54,679 nucleotides of DNA from CAYVBN01 sp964538565 (lineage in GTDB: Bacteria; Pseudomonadota; Alphaproteobacteria; Rhizobiales; Xanthobacteraceae). Below are positions 1 through 7,811 of the stretch, piece by piece. Location: positions 1-54,679 of the forward strand of contig CAZIGW010000160.1 in assembly GCA_964538565.1 (NCBI GenBank), read 5' to 3'. A program made the translations under genes and the position numbers. Positions within the stretch are counted from its first letter, which is position 1, and the number at the start of each line of letters is the position of its first letter. The notes under the pieces were generated by a model. It saw nothing but the letters and a program-made list of their open reading frames with translations, had not been told where the DNA came from and ran no database searches.

Positions 1-13
1 CGCGGCGAAGGCA
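1..13 (-). CDS. possible 5' end of a gene running out of the window
   Basis: On the minus strand an ATG at 13 follows an AGGAG box at about 23-27 with a 9-base spacer, 20 bases after the stop of the polyketide synthase gene. Only four codons are inside the window, so no product can be named. Type III polyketide synthase genes are often followed by a methyltransferase or oxidoreductase in the same operon, which would suit this position, but that is inference. Confidence 0.3.
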
Positions 14-32
14 TCGAGGGAAGCTCCTGCCG

Positions 33-1118
33 TCAGCCGGCGGCGCGGAACAGCATGGTTTCGGCGATCATTCCGGGGCCGAACGACATGGCGCAACCGG
101 CCGCGCCCGCGGCGGGCGAGCGCAGCAGCGCCTCGAGTACGAACATGACGGTCGCCGAGGACATGTTGCCGTAGCGGCGCAGCACGTCGCGCGAGACCGC
201 GAGCGCGGACGGCGCGAGGTTGAACGCGCGTTCCACCGCGTCGAGGACGGAGCGGCCGCCCGGATGGATTGCCCACAGGTCGATCGACTGGGTCGGCGCG
301 CCGCGCAGGATGTCGTCCTTGCGCACCCTGAGCGCCTCGTGGATGGCGGTCGGCACGTGGCCGGACAACACCATGTCGAAGCCGAAGTCGCGTATGCGCC
401 AGGTGATCAGGTCGCGCGTGTCGGGGACGAGCTCCGCCCGGAAGCTGTCGATCGCGGCGCCGCGCGGCTCGGCGCTCACCAGGCATGCGGCGCAGCCGTC
501 GCCGAACAGAAGGAACGAGAGAACCTGCTCGAGGTCGGTCGTCTCCTTCAGGTGCAGCGTGCAGAGCTCCAGGTTGAGAATGAGCACGCGGGCCTCGGGC
601 TCCGAGCGAACGATATGGCGGGCGAGCTTGAGCGCGTTGATCGCCGCATAGCAGCCCATGAAGCCGATCATGGTGCGCTCGACCGAGCTGGGCAGGTTGC
701 AGCGCTCGACCAGCTCGAGGTCGAGACCGGGCGCGGAAAAACCGGTGCAGCACGTGATCAGGAAATGCGTGATGCGGTCTCGCGCGCTGCCGAGCTGGAG
801 TCGCTCGATGGTCGCGGCGCCGAGCGCAGGCGCGTGGGCTTCGAAGGCGCGCATGCGCGCGGCGGTGTCGGGGAAGTCGCCGCGGGTATAGAACGCATCG
901 GCGTCGATGGCGCGGCTGCACGGATCGGATGCCGGGGCGAGACACGAATAGCGATGCTCGATTCCGGCCCGCTCCGACATGCGCCGGAACAGGATCGCGT
1001 TGCGCCGGTTGTCGCCGAACATCGATTGTGCGAAACGCAGGAAGGCGTCGTGGACGTCGTGAGGCGGAACCCCCGTCGCGATCCGGTTGATATAGGCGGT
1101 CGTCAATTGCGCTCCCAT
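33..1118 (-). CDS. type III polyketide synthase (chalcone synthase family)
   Basis: A 361-residue member of the chalcone/stilbene synthase superfamily. These homodimeric enzymes condense acyl-CoA starters with malonyl-CoA at one active site. The triad is visible: Cys156 in GFMGCYAAINAL, His285 in WAIHPGGRS and Asn318 in YGNMSSAT; the C-terminal SFGPG loop is also present. Length is slightly below the usual 350-390. I chose ATG 1118 rather than TTG 1130 because MGAQLTTAYINRI resembles the family N-terminus, although the GAGG lies directly against the ATG. It sits 164 bases downstream of dnaE2 on the same strand. The product (alkylresorcinol, pyrone or other) cannot be told from sequence. Confidence 0.88.
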   Translation of the reverse strand: MGAQLTTAYINRIATGVPPHDVHDAFLRFAQSMFGDNRRNAILFRRMSERAGIEHRYSCLAPASDPCSRAIDADAFYTRGDFPDTAARMRAFEAHAPALGAATIERLQLGSARDRITHFLITCCTGFSAPGLDLELVERCNLPSSVERTMIGFMGCYAAINALKLARHIVRSEPEARVLILNLELCTLHLKETTDLEQVLSFLLFGDGCAACLVSAEPRGAAIDSFRAELVPDTRDLITWRIRDFGFDMVLSGHVPTAIHEALRVRKDDILRGAPTQSIDLWAIHPGGRSVLDAVERAFNLAPSALAVSRDVLRRYGNMSSATVMFVLEALLRSPAAGAAGCAMSFGPGMIAETMLFRAAG

Positions 1119-1282
1119 CCTCGAATTCAAGGCGCCCCGCTCGTCCGCCCCTGAGACAGGAGGCCGGTCACGCGGAGAAGACCCCTCGCTTGCGCGGGTA
1201 TTCCCGCGGCCGCCGAAGCACCGTTACAACTCCCTGTGATCGCTGGCCTGTTCCGCCGTCGCGCCGGCGGCAGAATTTTGCA

Positions 1283-4200
1283 TCAGTGGAAGTTTCGTCC
1301 CCTCGGCATGACGTGGGCGGCGGCACGTTGGTAATCGTCGGCTGCGGCTTCGCCGTGGCGCAAATCGGGCGCCGTCGTGAGCCTGACGAATGAATCGCCG
1401 GCGCGCGGATGGCGCCAGCCGTCGGGGCGCGGACGTGACGTTCCGGCAGGATGGGCCGCGGTGTCGATCGGCTGCGACAGGCGCGTCAGCAGCGAGGTGA
1501 AATCCTCGATGCGCTCGGCAACCACGTGAATGACTCCCGACGCGTTCTGCAGTTCTCCGGTCACGGCGACCAGACGGGCGCCGAGCACGAGTGGACGAAA
1601 GGTCTCGAACACGCGCGGCCAGACGATCACGTTGGCGATTCCGGTCTCATCTTCCAGCGTCATGAAGATCACGCCGCTGGTGCCTGGCCGCTGGCGCACG
1701 AGCACGAGGCCCGCCACGGTGACGCGGCGTCCGGACGCAATGCCCGCAAGTCTTTCATGAGGAAGGACGTGACGGGCGTCGAGATCGCCGCGCAGGAATG
1801 AAAGCGGGTGCGCCTTGAGCGACAGCCGCAGATGGCGATAGTCCTCGATCACCTCCTCGCCGAGCCGCATCGGCGGCAGGTGAACGTCGGGTTCACGCTG
1901 CGGCATCGCCACCTGGGCAAAGAGCGGCAGGTCGTCCTTGTCGCCGGCGCGGCGCAGCGCCTTGACGGCCCAGAGCGCGTCGCGCCGGTTGAGCCCGAGC
2001 GAGCGGAAGGCGTCGGCAGCAGCGAGCCGTTCGAGCGCCGAAGGATTGAGCCCGGTGCGCAGCCAGAGATCGCGCACGGAATCGAAGCCCGCGCCGCGTG
2101 CGCGCTCGATGGCTTCGGCGTCGTCCTGCGAAAATCCGCTGATCTGCCGGAAGCCGAGGCGCAAGGCGTGCGTCGCCAGAATATCTCTGCGCATATCGGC
2201 GTGGCGGGGGTGCAGCCGCTCGGCGGCGGGCGAGTCCGGTTCGAGCGTACAGTCCCAGTTCGAGAAGTTGACGTCGACCGCCCTCACCGCGACGCCGTGC
2301 TCCTCGGCATCACGCACGAGCTGGGCGGGCGCATAGAAACCCATCGGCTGGCTGTTGAGGATCGCCGCCGCGAACACGTCCGGATAGTGGCACTTGATCC
2401 AGGCCGAGGCGTAGACGAGCAGCGCGAAGCTCGCCGCGTGGCTTTCGGGGAAACCGTATTCGCCGAATCCTTCGATCTGGCGGAAACAGCGCTCGGCGAA
2501 GTCGCGCGGATAGCCGCGCCGCGTCATGCCGTCGATGAACTTGTCGCGGAAATACTGGATCGTGCCGACGCGCCGGAAGGTCGCCATCGCCCGGCGCAGC
2601 CTGTCAGCCTCGGCCGGAGCGAAACCCGCCGCCACGATGGCGATCCGCATCGCCTGTTCCTGGAACAGCGGCACGCCGAGCGTTTTCTTGAGCACCTGCT
2701 GCAGCTCGTCGGGCGGACCATGCTCGGGCGAAGGCGATGGATAGTCTTCCCTGTCGCGCCCCTCGCGCCGGCGCAGATAGGGATGCACCATGTCGCCCTG
2801 GATCGGTCCCGGCCGCACGATCGCCACCTCGATGACGAGGTCGTAGAACGTCTCGGGCCGCAGCCGCGGCAGCATCGACATCTGCGCGCGGCTCTCCACC
2901 TGGAACACGCCGACCGAATCGGCGCGGCAGAGCATGCGGTAGACGGCCGGATCCTCGGGCGGAATGCCCGCGAGCGAATGGCCGACGCCGTAGTGCTTTT
3001 TCAGGAGATCGAGCGCGCGCTTGAGGCAGGAGAGCATGCCGAGCCCGAGCAGGTCGACCTTGAGGATGCGAAGCTGGTCGAGGTCGTCCTTGTCCCACTC
3101 GATGACGGTGCGGTCCTCCATGGCGGCGTTCTCGATCGGGACGATCTCGTCGAGCCGGTCGTGGGTGATGACGAAACCGCCGACGTGCTGCGAAAGATGC
3201 CGCGGGAAGCCGATGAGCTCGCGCGAGAGCGCGATCACGCTTGCCAGGCGCGGATCGGACGGATCGAGCCCGATGCGTCGCACTTCCGACGTCGCTACGC
3301 CCCCGTTCGACCAGCCCCACAGCGTGCGCGCGAGCGCGCCGACCGTGTCCTCCGAAAGCCCGAACACCTTGCCGACCTCGCGCACCGCGCTGCGGCCGCG
3401 GTAGCAGATGACGGTGGCGGCGAGACCGGCGCGCTCGCGCGTGTAACGCTCGTAGACGTGCTGGATCACCTGCTCGCGCCGCTCGTGCTCGAAATCGACG
3501 TCGATGTCGGGCGGCTCGCGCCGCTCGGCGGAGACGAAGCGCTCGAACAGCAGATCGATGCGCTCGGGATCGACGTCGGTGATGCCGAGGCAGTAGCAGA
3601 TCACCGAGTTCGCCGCCGAGCCGCGGCCCTGGCACAGGATCGGCTCGGGCCGGGTGCGGGCGAACTGCACGATGTCGTGGACGGTGAGGAAATAGGGCGC
3701 GTAGTTGAGCTCGCCGATCAGCTTGAGCTCGTGATCGAGCGCATGGCGCACCTTGGGCGGAAGAACCGCACCGTAGCGGCGGTGTGCGCCCTCCTCGGCG
3801 AGCGCGACGAGCGCCTCCTGCGGAGAGGCGTAGCCGGCGCGCAGCTCGGCCGGATAGTTGTATCGCAGTTCGTCGAGCGAGAATCCGCAGGCATCGAGAA
3901 ATCGCGTCGTCTCCGCAATCGCCGCAGGCGCGGTGCGGAACAACCGCGCCATCTCCGCGGGTGACTTCAGATGGCGCTCGGCGTTGGCCTCGAGCCGTCG
4001 TCCGGCGGCGTCGAGCGTCACGTGCTCGCGGATGCAGGTGACGACGTCCTGCAGGGCGCGGCGTTCGGGCGCATGATAGAGCACGTCATTGAGGGCGATG
4101 AGCGGCACGTCCGTGTCGGTTGCGAGCGCCGCGAGACGGGCGCGCCGGCGATGATCGTCGCCGCGATAGAGCATCGCCGCGCCGAGCCAGACGGATGCGG

Positions 4201-4633
4201 CTTCGCGCAGGTTTGCGAGCAGCGGCGCAAGACGGGAAGCCTCGACGCGCGCGCCCGGCATCACGATGAGATTGAGCCCTTCGACGTGCGCCAGAAGGTC
4301 GGGAAAAAAGAGAATGCAATCGCCCTTTTCGGCGCGCCGCTTGCCGAGGCTGAGCAGACGGCAGAGCCGGCCCCAGGCGGCGCGGTCACGCGGATAGGCG
4401 AGAATGTCCGGCGTGCCGTCCGCGAAGGCGAGCCGCGCGCCGACCGCGAGCCGCAGCCCCGCCTCCTTGGCGGCCGCGTGCGCGCGCACGACGCCCGCCA
4501 CCGTGTTGCGGTCGGCGATGCCGATGCCGGCAAGGCCGAGCTCCCTGGCGCGCGCCACCAGCTCCTCCGCGTGCGAGGCGCCGCGCAGGAAGGAGAAGTT
4601 GGTGGTGACGGCAAGCTCGGCATAGTCGGTCAC
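1283..4633 (-). CDS. dnaE2: error-prone DNA polymerase DnaE2 (ImuC)
   Basis: A 1116-residue C-family DNA polymerase III alpha subunit of the DnaE2/ImuC type, the catalytic subunit of the damage-induced translesion mutasome. An N-terminal PHP domain (TTNFSFLRGASHAEEL) is followed by the palm domain with the acidic PDIDVDF motif near residue 378 and the QGRGSAANS block just before it. A C-terminal OB-fold region (VTVAGLVLVRQRPG) ends the protein. The start is GTG 4633 behind GGAGGAGGG. It lies 21 bases after imuB and is the last gene of the imuA-imuB-dnaE2 operon. It should be LexA-controlled through the box upstream of imuA. Length and motifs are normal for the family. Confidence 0.95.
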   Translation of the reverse strand: MTDYAELAVTTNFSFLRGASHAEELVARARELGLAGIGIADRNTVAGVVRAHAAAKEAGLRLAVGARLAFADGTPDILAYPRDRAAWGRLCRLLSLGKRRAEKGDCILFFPDLLAHVEGLNLIVMPGARVEASRLAPLLANLREAASVWLGAAMLYRGDDHRRRARLAALATDTDVPLIALNDVLYHAPERRALQDVVTCIREHVTLDAAGRRLEANAERHLKSPAEMARLFRTAPAAIAETTRFLDACGFSLDELRYNYPAELRAGYASPQEALVALAEEGAHRRYGAVLPPKVRHALDHELKLIGELNYAPYFLTVHDIVQFARTRPEPILCQGRGSAANSVICYCLGITDVDPERIDLLFERFVSAERREPPDIDVDFEHERREQVIQHVYERYTRERAGLAATVICYRGRSAVREVGKVFGLSEDTVGALARTLWGWSNGGVATSEVRRIGLDPSDPRLASVIALSRELIGFPRHLSQHVGGFVITHDRLDEIVPIENAAMEDRTVIEWDKDDLDQLRILKVDLLGLGMLSCLKRALDLLKKHYGVGHSLAGIPPEDPAVYRMLCRADSVGVFQVESRAQMSMLPRLRPETFYDLVIEVAIVRPGPIQGDMVHPYLRRREGRDREDYPSPSPEHGPPDELQQVLKKTLGVPLFQEQAMRIAIVAAGFAPAEADRLRRAMATFRRVGTIQYFRDKFIDGMTRRGYPRDFAERCFRQIEGFGEYGFPESHAASFALLVYASAWIKCHYPDVFAAAILNSQPMGFYAPAQLVRDAEEHGVAVRAVDVNFSNWDCTLEPDSPAAERLHPRHADMRRDILATHALRLGFRQISGFSQDDAEAIERARGAGFDSVRDLWLRTGLNPSALERLAAADAFRSLGLNRRDALWAVKALRRAGDKDDLPLFAQVAMPQREPDVHLPPMRLGEEVIEDYRHLRLSLKAHPLSFLRGDLDARHVLPHERLAGIASGRRVTVAGLVLVRQRPGTSGVIFMTLEDETGIANVIVWPRVFETFRPLVLGARLVAVTGELQNASGVIHVVAERIEDFTSLLTRLSQPIDTAAHPAGTSRPRPDGWRHPRAGDSFVRLTTAPDLRHGEAAADDYQRAAAHVMPRGRNFH

Positions 4634-4654
4634 GGCACCCTCCTCCGGACCCGC

Positions 4655-6223
4655 TCACGCGAACAGGCCGTGCAGGAACCAGCGCGGATGCGCGGCTTCA
4701 TGGCCGTAGAGGCCTTCGCGGTAGAGCCAGAAGCGCGCGCCCTCCCGGTTCTCGACCCGGAAGTAGTCGCGCGTGAGCGCGCGTCCCGCTTCGTCCCGCC
4801 ACCATTCGGTCGCGATGCGCTCGGGACCCTCGGCGGCGGCGATCTCGTGCATGACGAAACGCCAGCGGAACCGCACCGGCGGACCGTCCGGTACCTCGGC
4901 GATCGCTTCGATCGGTTCCGGCCGCTCGAACAAATGCACCGGCCGCGCCGGGGCGAGGCTGTCCTGTGCGAGAGGATCGCGCGCGCAGGCAGGCGCGCGC
5001 GCGCGCGGTCCTTCGCCGGCCGTCTGCGCCGGCACGTCGTGGGCGGCGAATTCCGGGATATGCGTGTCGTTCGGCATGATCCGGCAGACGCTGTCGAGAC
5101 CGAAGCGCGCGCCGAGACGATCGATGAGGCGGGCCATCTCCTCCGCATGGTCATGCGCGCCGAAGCCGGTCTCAACCGGGTCGAGCGGCTCGGTGACCGT
5201 GGCCGCCAGGCGCACGATGTCGAAACCGAAGCCCGGATCGCACGCTTCCCCCACGGCGGCGAGCCGCTCGACAAACAGGCGGCGGACGAAGGCCGGGTCG
5301 CGCACCGGCCGGCTCGCCGCCACTGACACGTTGAGCACCTTGCCGTCGACACGGAAGAGCGTCAGCCGCAGGGCGCGCGCGCCCTCGCCGTGCCGCTCCA
5401 GGCAGTGCGCGAGCTCGTGTGCGAGGCGTTCGAGCGTGCCGAGCACGTCGGCTTCGAGCGCGATCGGATCGGCGAAGCGCTTCTCCGCCACGTAGGAGGG
5501 CGGCGGCCGGCGGGGAACGATCGATTCCTCCTCGCGCCCGAGCGCCTGGTCGATGCGGCGGATGAGCTCGGTGCCGAAGCGGGCGGCGAGCGGCGCGCGC
5601 GGTCGCTCGAGCACATCGGCGACGAATTTGAGGCCGACGCTCGCCAGCGCCGCGACCGTGTCGGGGGCAAGCCGCAGGGCGGCGAGCCGCAACGGGGCGA
5701 TCGTGTCCCGGGCCGCGCCGACCGGCACGACCGGCGTCTTGCCGAAGCGCGCGACGCCCCAGGCGCAGCCGACCGTGTCGGCGACCGCCGCGCGCGCCCG
5801 CAACTGCTGGGCGGCGAGGCCGCGCACGAGATCGCGGCAGAGCGCGGCTTCGCCGCCGAACAGGTGCGCGCAGCCGGTGACGTCGAGCGTCAGGCCGTCG
5901 GGCGGGTCGAGCCCGATCAGCGGCGTGTAGCGGTCGCACCAGTCGGCCACCGCCTCGAGCAGGCGCAGGTCCGCCGGCGGATCGGCCTCGGCGGCGAGGA
6001 GCGAGGGATACATGGCGCGCGCGTCGGCGACCGCCATGCCGACCTCAAGCCCGAGCCGCGCGGCGGGGTCGTTCACCGCCGTCAGCCGCTGCGCCGATTT
6101 GACCGGCGCCGTGACGACCAGCGGCTCGGCCTCCGGCAGCGACGCGCGGCGCGCGATCCGGTCGGTCGGAAGACGCCGCAGCCACAGCGAGAGATAGCGC
6201 CGGGTCGAGGAAACTGCGCTCAT
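4655..6223 (-). CDS. imuB: ImuB, Y-family-like polymerase subunit of the mutasome
   Basis: A 522-residue Y-family DNA polymerase homologue. ImuB proteins are thought to lack polymerase activity and to serve as the hub linking ImuA, DnaE2 and the beta clamp. The N-terminus RRYLSLWLRRLPTDRI is the family signature; a helix-hairpin-helix-like segment and little-finger region follow. I start it at ATG 6223. An open frame continues upstream to 6412, but those 63 residues are low-complexity and overlap imuA. The gene begins inside imuA, overlapping it by 179 bases in another frame, and dnaE2 follows after 21 bases. Confidence 0.93.
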   Translation of the reverse strand: MSAVSSTRRYLSLWLRRLPTDRIARRASLPEAEPLVVTAPVKSAQRLTAVNDPAARLGLEVGMAVADARAMYPSLLAAEADPPADLRLLEAVADWCDRYTPLIGLDPPDGLTLDVTGCAHLFGGEAALCRDLVRGLAAQQLRARAAVADTVGCAWGVARFGKTPVVPVGAARDTIAPLRLAALRLAPDTVAALASVGLKFVADVLERPRAPLAARFGTELIRRIDQALGREEESIVPRRPPPSYVAEKRFADPIALEADVLGTLERLAHELAHCLERHGEGARALRLTLFRVDGKVLNVSVAASRPVRDPAFVRRLFVERLAAVGEACDPGFGFDIVRLAATVTEPLDPVETGFGAHDHAEEMARLIDRLGARFGLDSVCRIMPNDTHIPEFAAHDVPAQTAGEGPRARAPACARDPLAQDSLAPARPVHLFERPEPIEAIAEVPDGPPVRFRWRFVMHEIAAAEGPERIATEWWRDEAGRALTRDYFRVENREGARFWLYREGLYGHEAAHPRWFLHGLFA

Positions 6224-6914
6224 GGTGATCCCACGTGATGGTCCACTGGCCGAGGGGGCCGTGGCGGTTCTTGACGAGAGCGAGGGCGAAGGTGGTGCGC
6301 CCGAGCCCGCCGAAGGCGTCGGGGCGGCTCGCCGCCGCGCCGACCGACCAGCGGGTCTCGGCCGCGCTTGTCTGCGTGGGTCGCTGCCGCATGAGGAGAC
6401 CGAGTCCGCCATGCGCGCGGGCGGCGAGCGCGAGGCGGCGGGTGGCGGTCAGATCGGCCGCGCCGTCCTGCGCGAGCGTGGCGATGACGGCGGCGGCGCC
6501 GCGGCAGGCGAGCGCTTCCTCCATCGCCCACAGCACGTCGAGCGGGCGCGGCACCCGCACGAAGACGAAGCGCGCCATCGGCAGCCCGAACGCGTCGAGC
6601 CCCGGACCGTAGGGCCTGCCCGCCTCGGCGGCGGCGAAGCCGGTCTCGATCCACACCACGTCGCCGCGGTGGGCGGCCTGCGCCCGGCTCGCCAGCGCCA
6701 ACAGGAATCCGGCGGCGGCGCCGAGATGGAGGGGGCCGGCCGGCGCGACCTCGTGCAGGGCCCCGAGCGCCAGCCCGCCACCGAGCACGGCGTCGATCTC
6801 CTTGATATGGAAAGAAATCTTCTTGGATATTTCAGACGGAAGGGCACGCCCCTCCAGCCCGGCAATCTGCTGCCGCAACCGCTGCAAGGAGCTCGGGACG
6901 GCGGAGGCGCGCAT
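6045..6914 (-). CDS. imuA: ImuA, RecA-like mutasome component
   Basis: A 289-residue ImuA (SulA/RecA-like) protein, first gene of the SOS mutasome operon. The core IDAVLGGGLALGALHEVAPAG resembles RecA/SulA-type ATPases, and DVVWIETGF, RLALAARAHGG and TTFALALVKNRHG are recognisable family blocks. ATG 6914 is preferred because the next ATG, at 6938, abuts the LexA box directly and would leave no room for a leader; neither has a good Shine-Dalgarno. The C-terminal tail after ERSFLDPALSLAVAA is Arg/Ala-rich and is shared as DNA with the start of imuB. Strong LexA control is expected. Confidence 0.88.
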   Translation of the reverse strand: MRASAVPSSLQRLRQQIAGLEGRALPSEISKKISFHIKEIDAVLGGGLALGALHEVAPAGPLHLGAAAGFLLALASRAQAAHRGDVVWIETGFAAAEAGRPYGPGLDAFGLPMARFVFVRVPRPLDVLWAMEEALACRGAAAVIATLAQDGAADLTATRRLALAARAHGGLGLLMRQRPTQTSAAETRWSVGAAASRPDAFGGLGRTTFALALVKNRHGPLGQWTITWDHHERSFLDPALSLAVAAASSDRPDRAPRVAAGGRAAGRHGAGQIGAAADGGERPRRAARA

Positions 6915-6938
6915 CGCTTGCGGTCTTGAGACTTGCAT

Positions 6939-6953
6939 GTTCTTGCTTTGTTC
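6939..6953 (-). promoter_or_regulatory. LexA (SOS) box of imuA-imuB-dnaE2
   Basis: The plus strand reads GTTCTTGCTTTGTTC, an exact GTTC-N7-GTTC direct repeat (GAAC-N7-GAAC on the coding strand). This is the established LexA operator of Alphaproteobacteria. It lies 24 bases upstream of the chosen imuA start, where repression would cover the promoter or early transcript. Confidence 0.88.
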
Positions 6954-6999
6954 CCGCCTGCTCCAAGGCGCAAAAGCCTGACGTAAGGTGACATAAATC

Positions 7000-7014
7000 G
7001 TACCCGTTTTGTTC
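7000..7014 (-). promoter_or_regulatory. possible second, degenerate LexA box
   Basis: The plus strand has GTAC-N7-GTTC, one mismatch from the alphaproteobacterial LexA consensus, 61 bases upstream of the perfect box and in the same orientation. It could support cooperative repression or be chance. Confidence 0.4.
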
Positions 7015-7114
7015 CATGGAGTCGAGTCTGAGACGCGCTTCGGGACCATGCCAGCCGCCACTGCCGAACCGGTGCCTAGAGTGATTTCGGGCCAATTTCG
7101 CCTACAGTCCGCCA

Positions 7115-7144
7115 TTGACAAACCCGATCTGGGTTACATATAAG
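7115..7144 (+). promoter_or_regulatory. sigma-70 promoter of mazEF
   Basis: TTGACA (7115-7120), an 18-base spacer and TATAAG (7139-7144) make a near-consensus housekeeping promoter. Transcription should start near 7151, immediately before the operator palindrome and about 40 bases before mazE. Confidence 0.75.
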
Positions 7145-7152
7145 CGACATTG

Positions 7153-7173
7153 CGTTTCTACATTGTAGAAACG
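7153..7173 (+). promoter_or_regulatory. 21-bp palindrome, likely MazE/MazEF operator
   Basis: Perfect inverted repeat with 9-base arms (CGTTTCTAC / GTAGAAACG) around ATT. It sits at about +2 to +22 of the predicted mazEF transcript. AbrB-fold antitoxins such as MazE bind palindromes like this to autorepress their operon. Confidence 0.75.
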
Positions 7174-7192
7174 GTGGGAGCTAGCTATATCT

Positions 7193-7444
7193 ATGCGAAT
7201 CGAGTTTCAGAGATGGGGCAATAGCCTTGCCGTGCGCGTGCCGAGCGCTTTCGCCAAGGAGGTCGGAGCGACCGAAGGAAAGCGCGCGGAGATGACCGTC
7301 GAGAATGGCGCCCTCGTGGTCAAGGTCGTGCGGCCGAAGAAGCGGCGCCGCTATTCGTTGGAGCAATTGATTGAAGGGATCACGCGAGAGAGCTACCACC
7401 GCGAAATCGACTGGGGACCGTCCGTCGGCAACGAGGAGTGGTGA
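7193..7444 (+). CDS. mazE: MazE-type antitoxin (AbrB-fold)
   Basis: An 83-residue antitoxin. The N-terminal swapped-hairpin DNA-binding domain is clear (FQRWGNSLAVRVPSAFAKEVG), and the acidic/aromatic C-terminal tail (HREIDWGPSVGNEEW) is the part that wraps the toxin. ATG 7193 follows GGGAG at 7176-7180. It is first in a two-gene operon and its 3' end overlaps the open frame of the toxin. It should neutralise MazF and, with it, repress the promoter through the palindrome at 7153-7173. Confidence 0.88.
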   Translation: MRIEFQRWGNSLAVRVPSAFAKEVGATEGKRAEMTVENGALVVKVVRPKKRRRYSLEQLIEGITRESYHREIDWGPSVGNEEW

Positions 7445-7778
7445 ATATTGCCCGGACGCGGGAGACTTGATCTGGATCGACCTCGACCCCACCAAGGGGC
7501 ACGAGCAGAACAAACGACGGCCCGCCATCGTTCTCAGTCCCATCACATACAATGACAGGTCCGGACTCTGCATCGCGTGCCCGATCACCAGCCGCGCGAA
7601 AGGATTCCGTTTCGAGGTACCGATTCCGCCCGGCTCGAAGATCGGCGGCGTCGTGCTCGCCGACCAGGCACGCTCGCTGTCGTGGCTGGAGCGGCGGGCG
7701 GAGCTGATCGAAACAGCTCCCGACGACGTACTGCAGGAGACGCGCGACAAGCTCGCGACTCTCATCGGCATCGACTAG
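7371..7778 (+). CDS. mazF: MazF-type endoribonuclease toxin, unusual 5' end
   Basis: A MazF/PemK-family ribosome-independent mRNA interferase. The fold blocks are present: GDLIWIDLDPTKGHEQNKRRPAIVLSP near the N-terminus, then ACPITSRAKGF and GGVVLADQARSLSW. The only in-frame start codon upstream of the conserved EYCPDAGD is ATG 7371, inside mazE, giving 135 residues with a 26-residue extension read from the mazE tail in another frame. The expected position, the GTG overlapping the mazE stop (7441), is out of frame and meets a stop after nine codons. Either the extended start is used or a small indel has removed the native start. The catalytic body itself looks intact. Confidence 0.8.
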   Translation: MKGSRERATTAKSTGDRPSATRSGEYCPDAGDLIWIDLDPTKGHEQNKRRPAIVLSPITYNDRSGLCIACPITSRAKGFRFEVPIPPGSKIGGVVLADQARSLSWLERRAELIETAPDDVLQETRDKLATLIGID

Positions 7779-7811
7779 CGCAAACTCGGATCGGTATTCC
7801 GTGCGCCGGCC

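Noticed and set aside
1808..3964. 718-codon plus-strand open frame
   Set aside because: It lies wholly antisense to dnaE2, whose motifs are unambiguous. The protein is His/Arg/Ala-rich with no recognisable domain, typical of third-position G/C bias creating long antisense frames.
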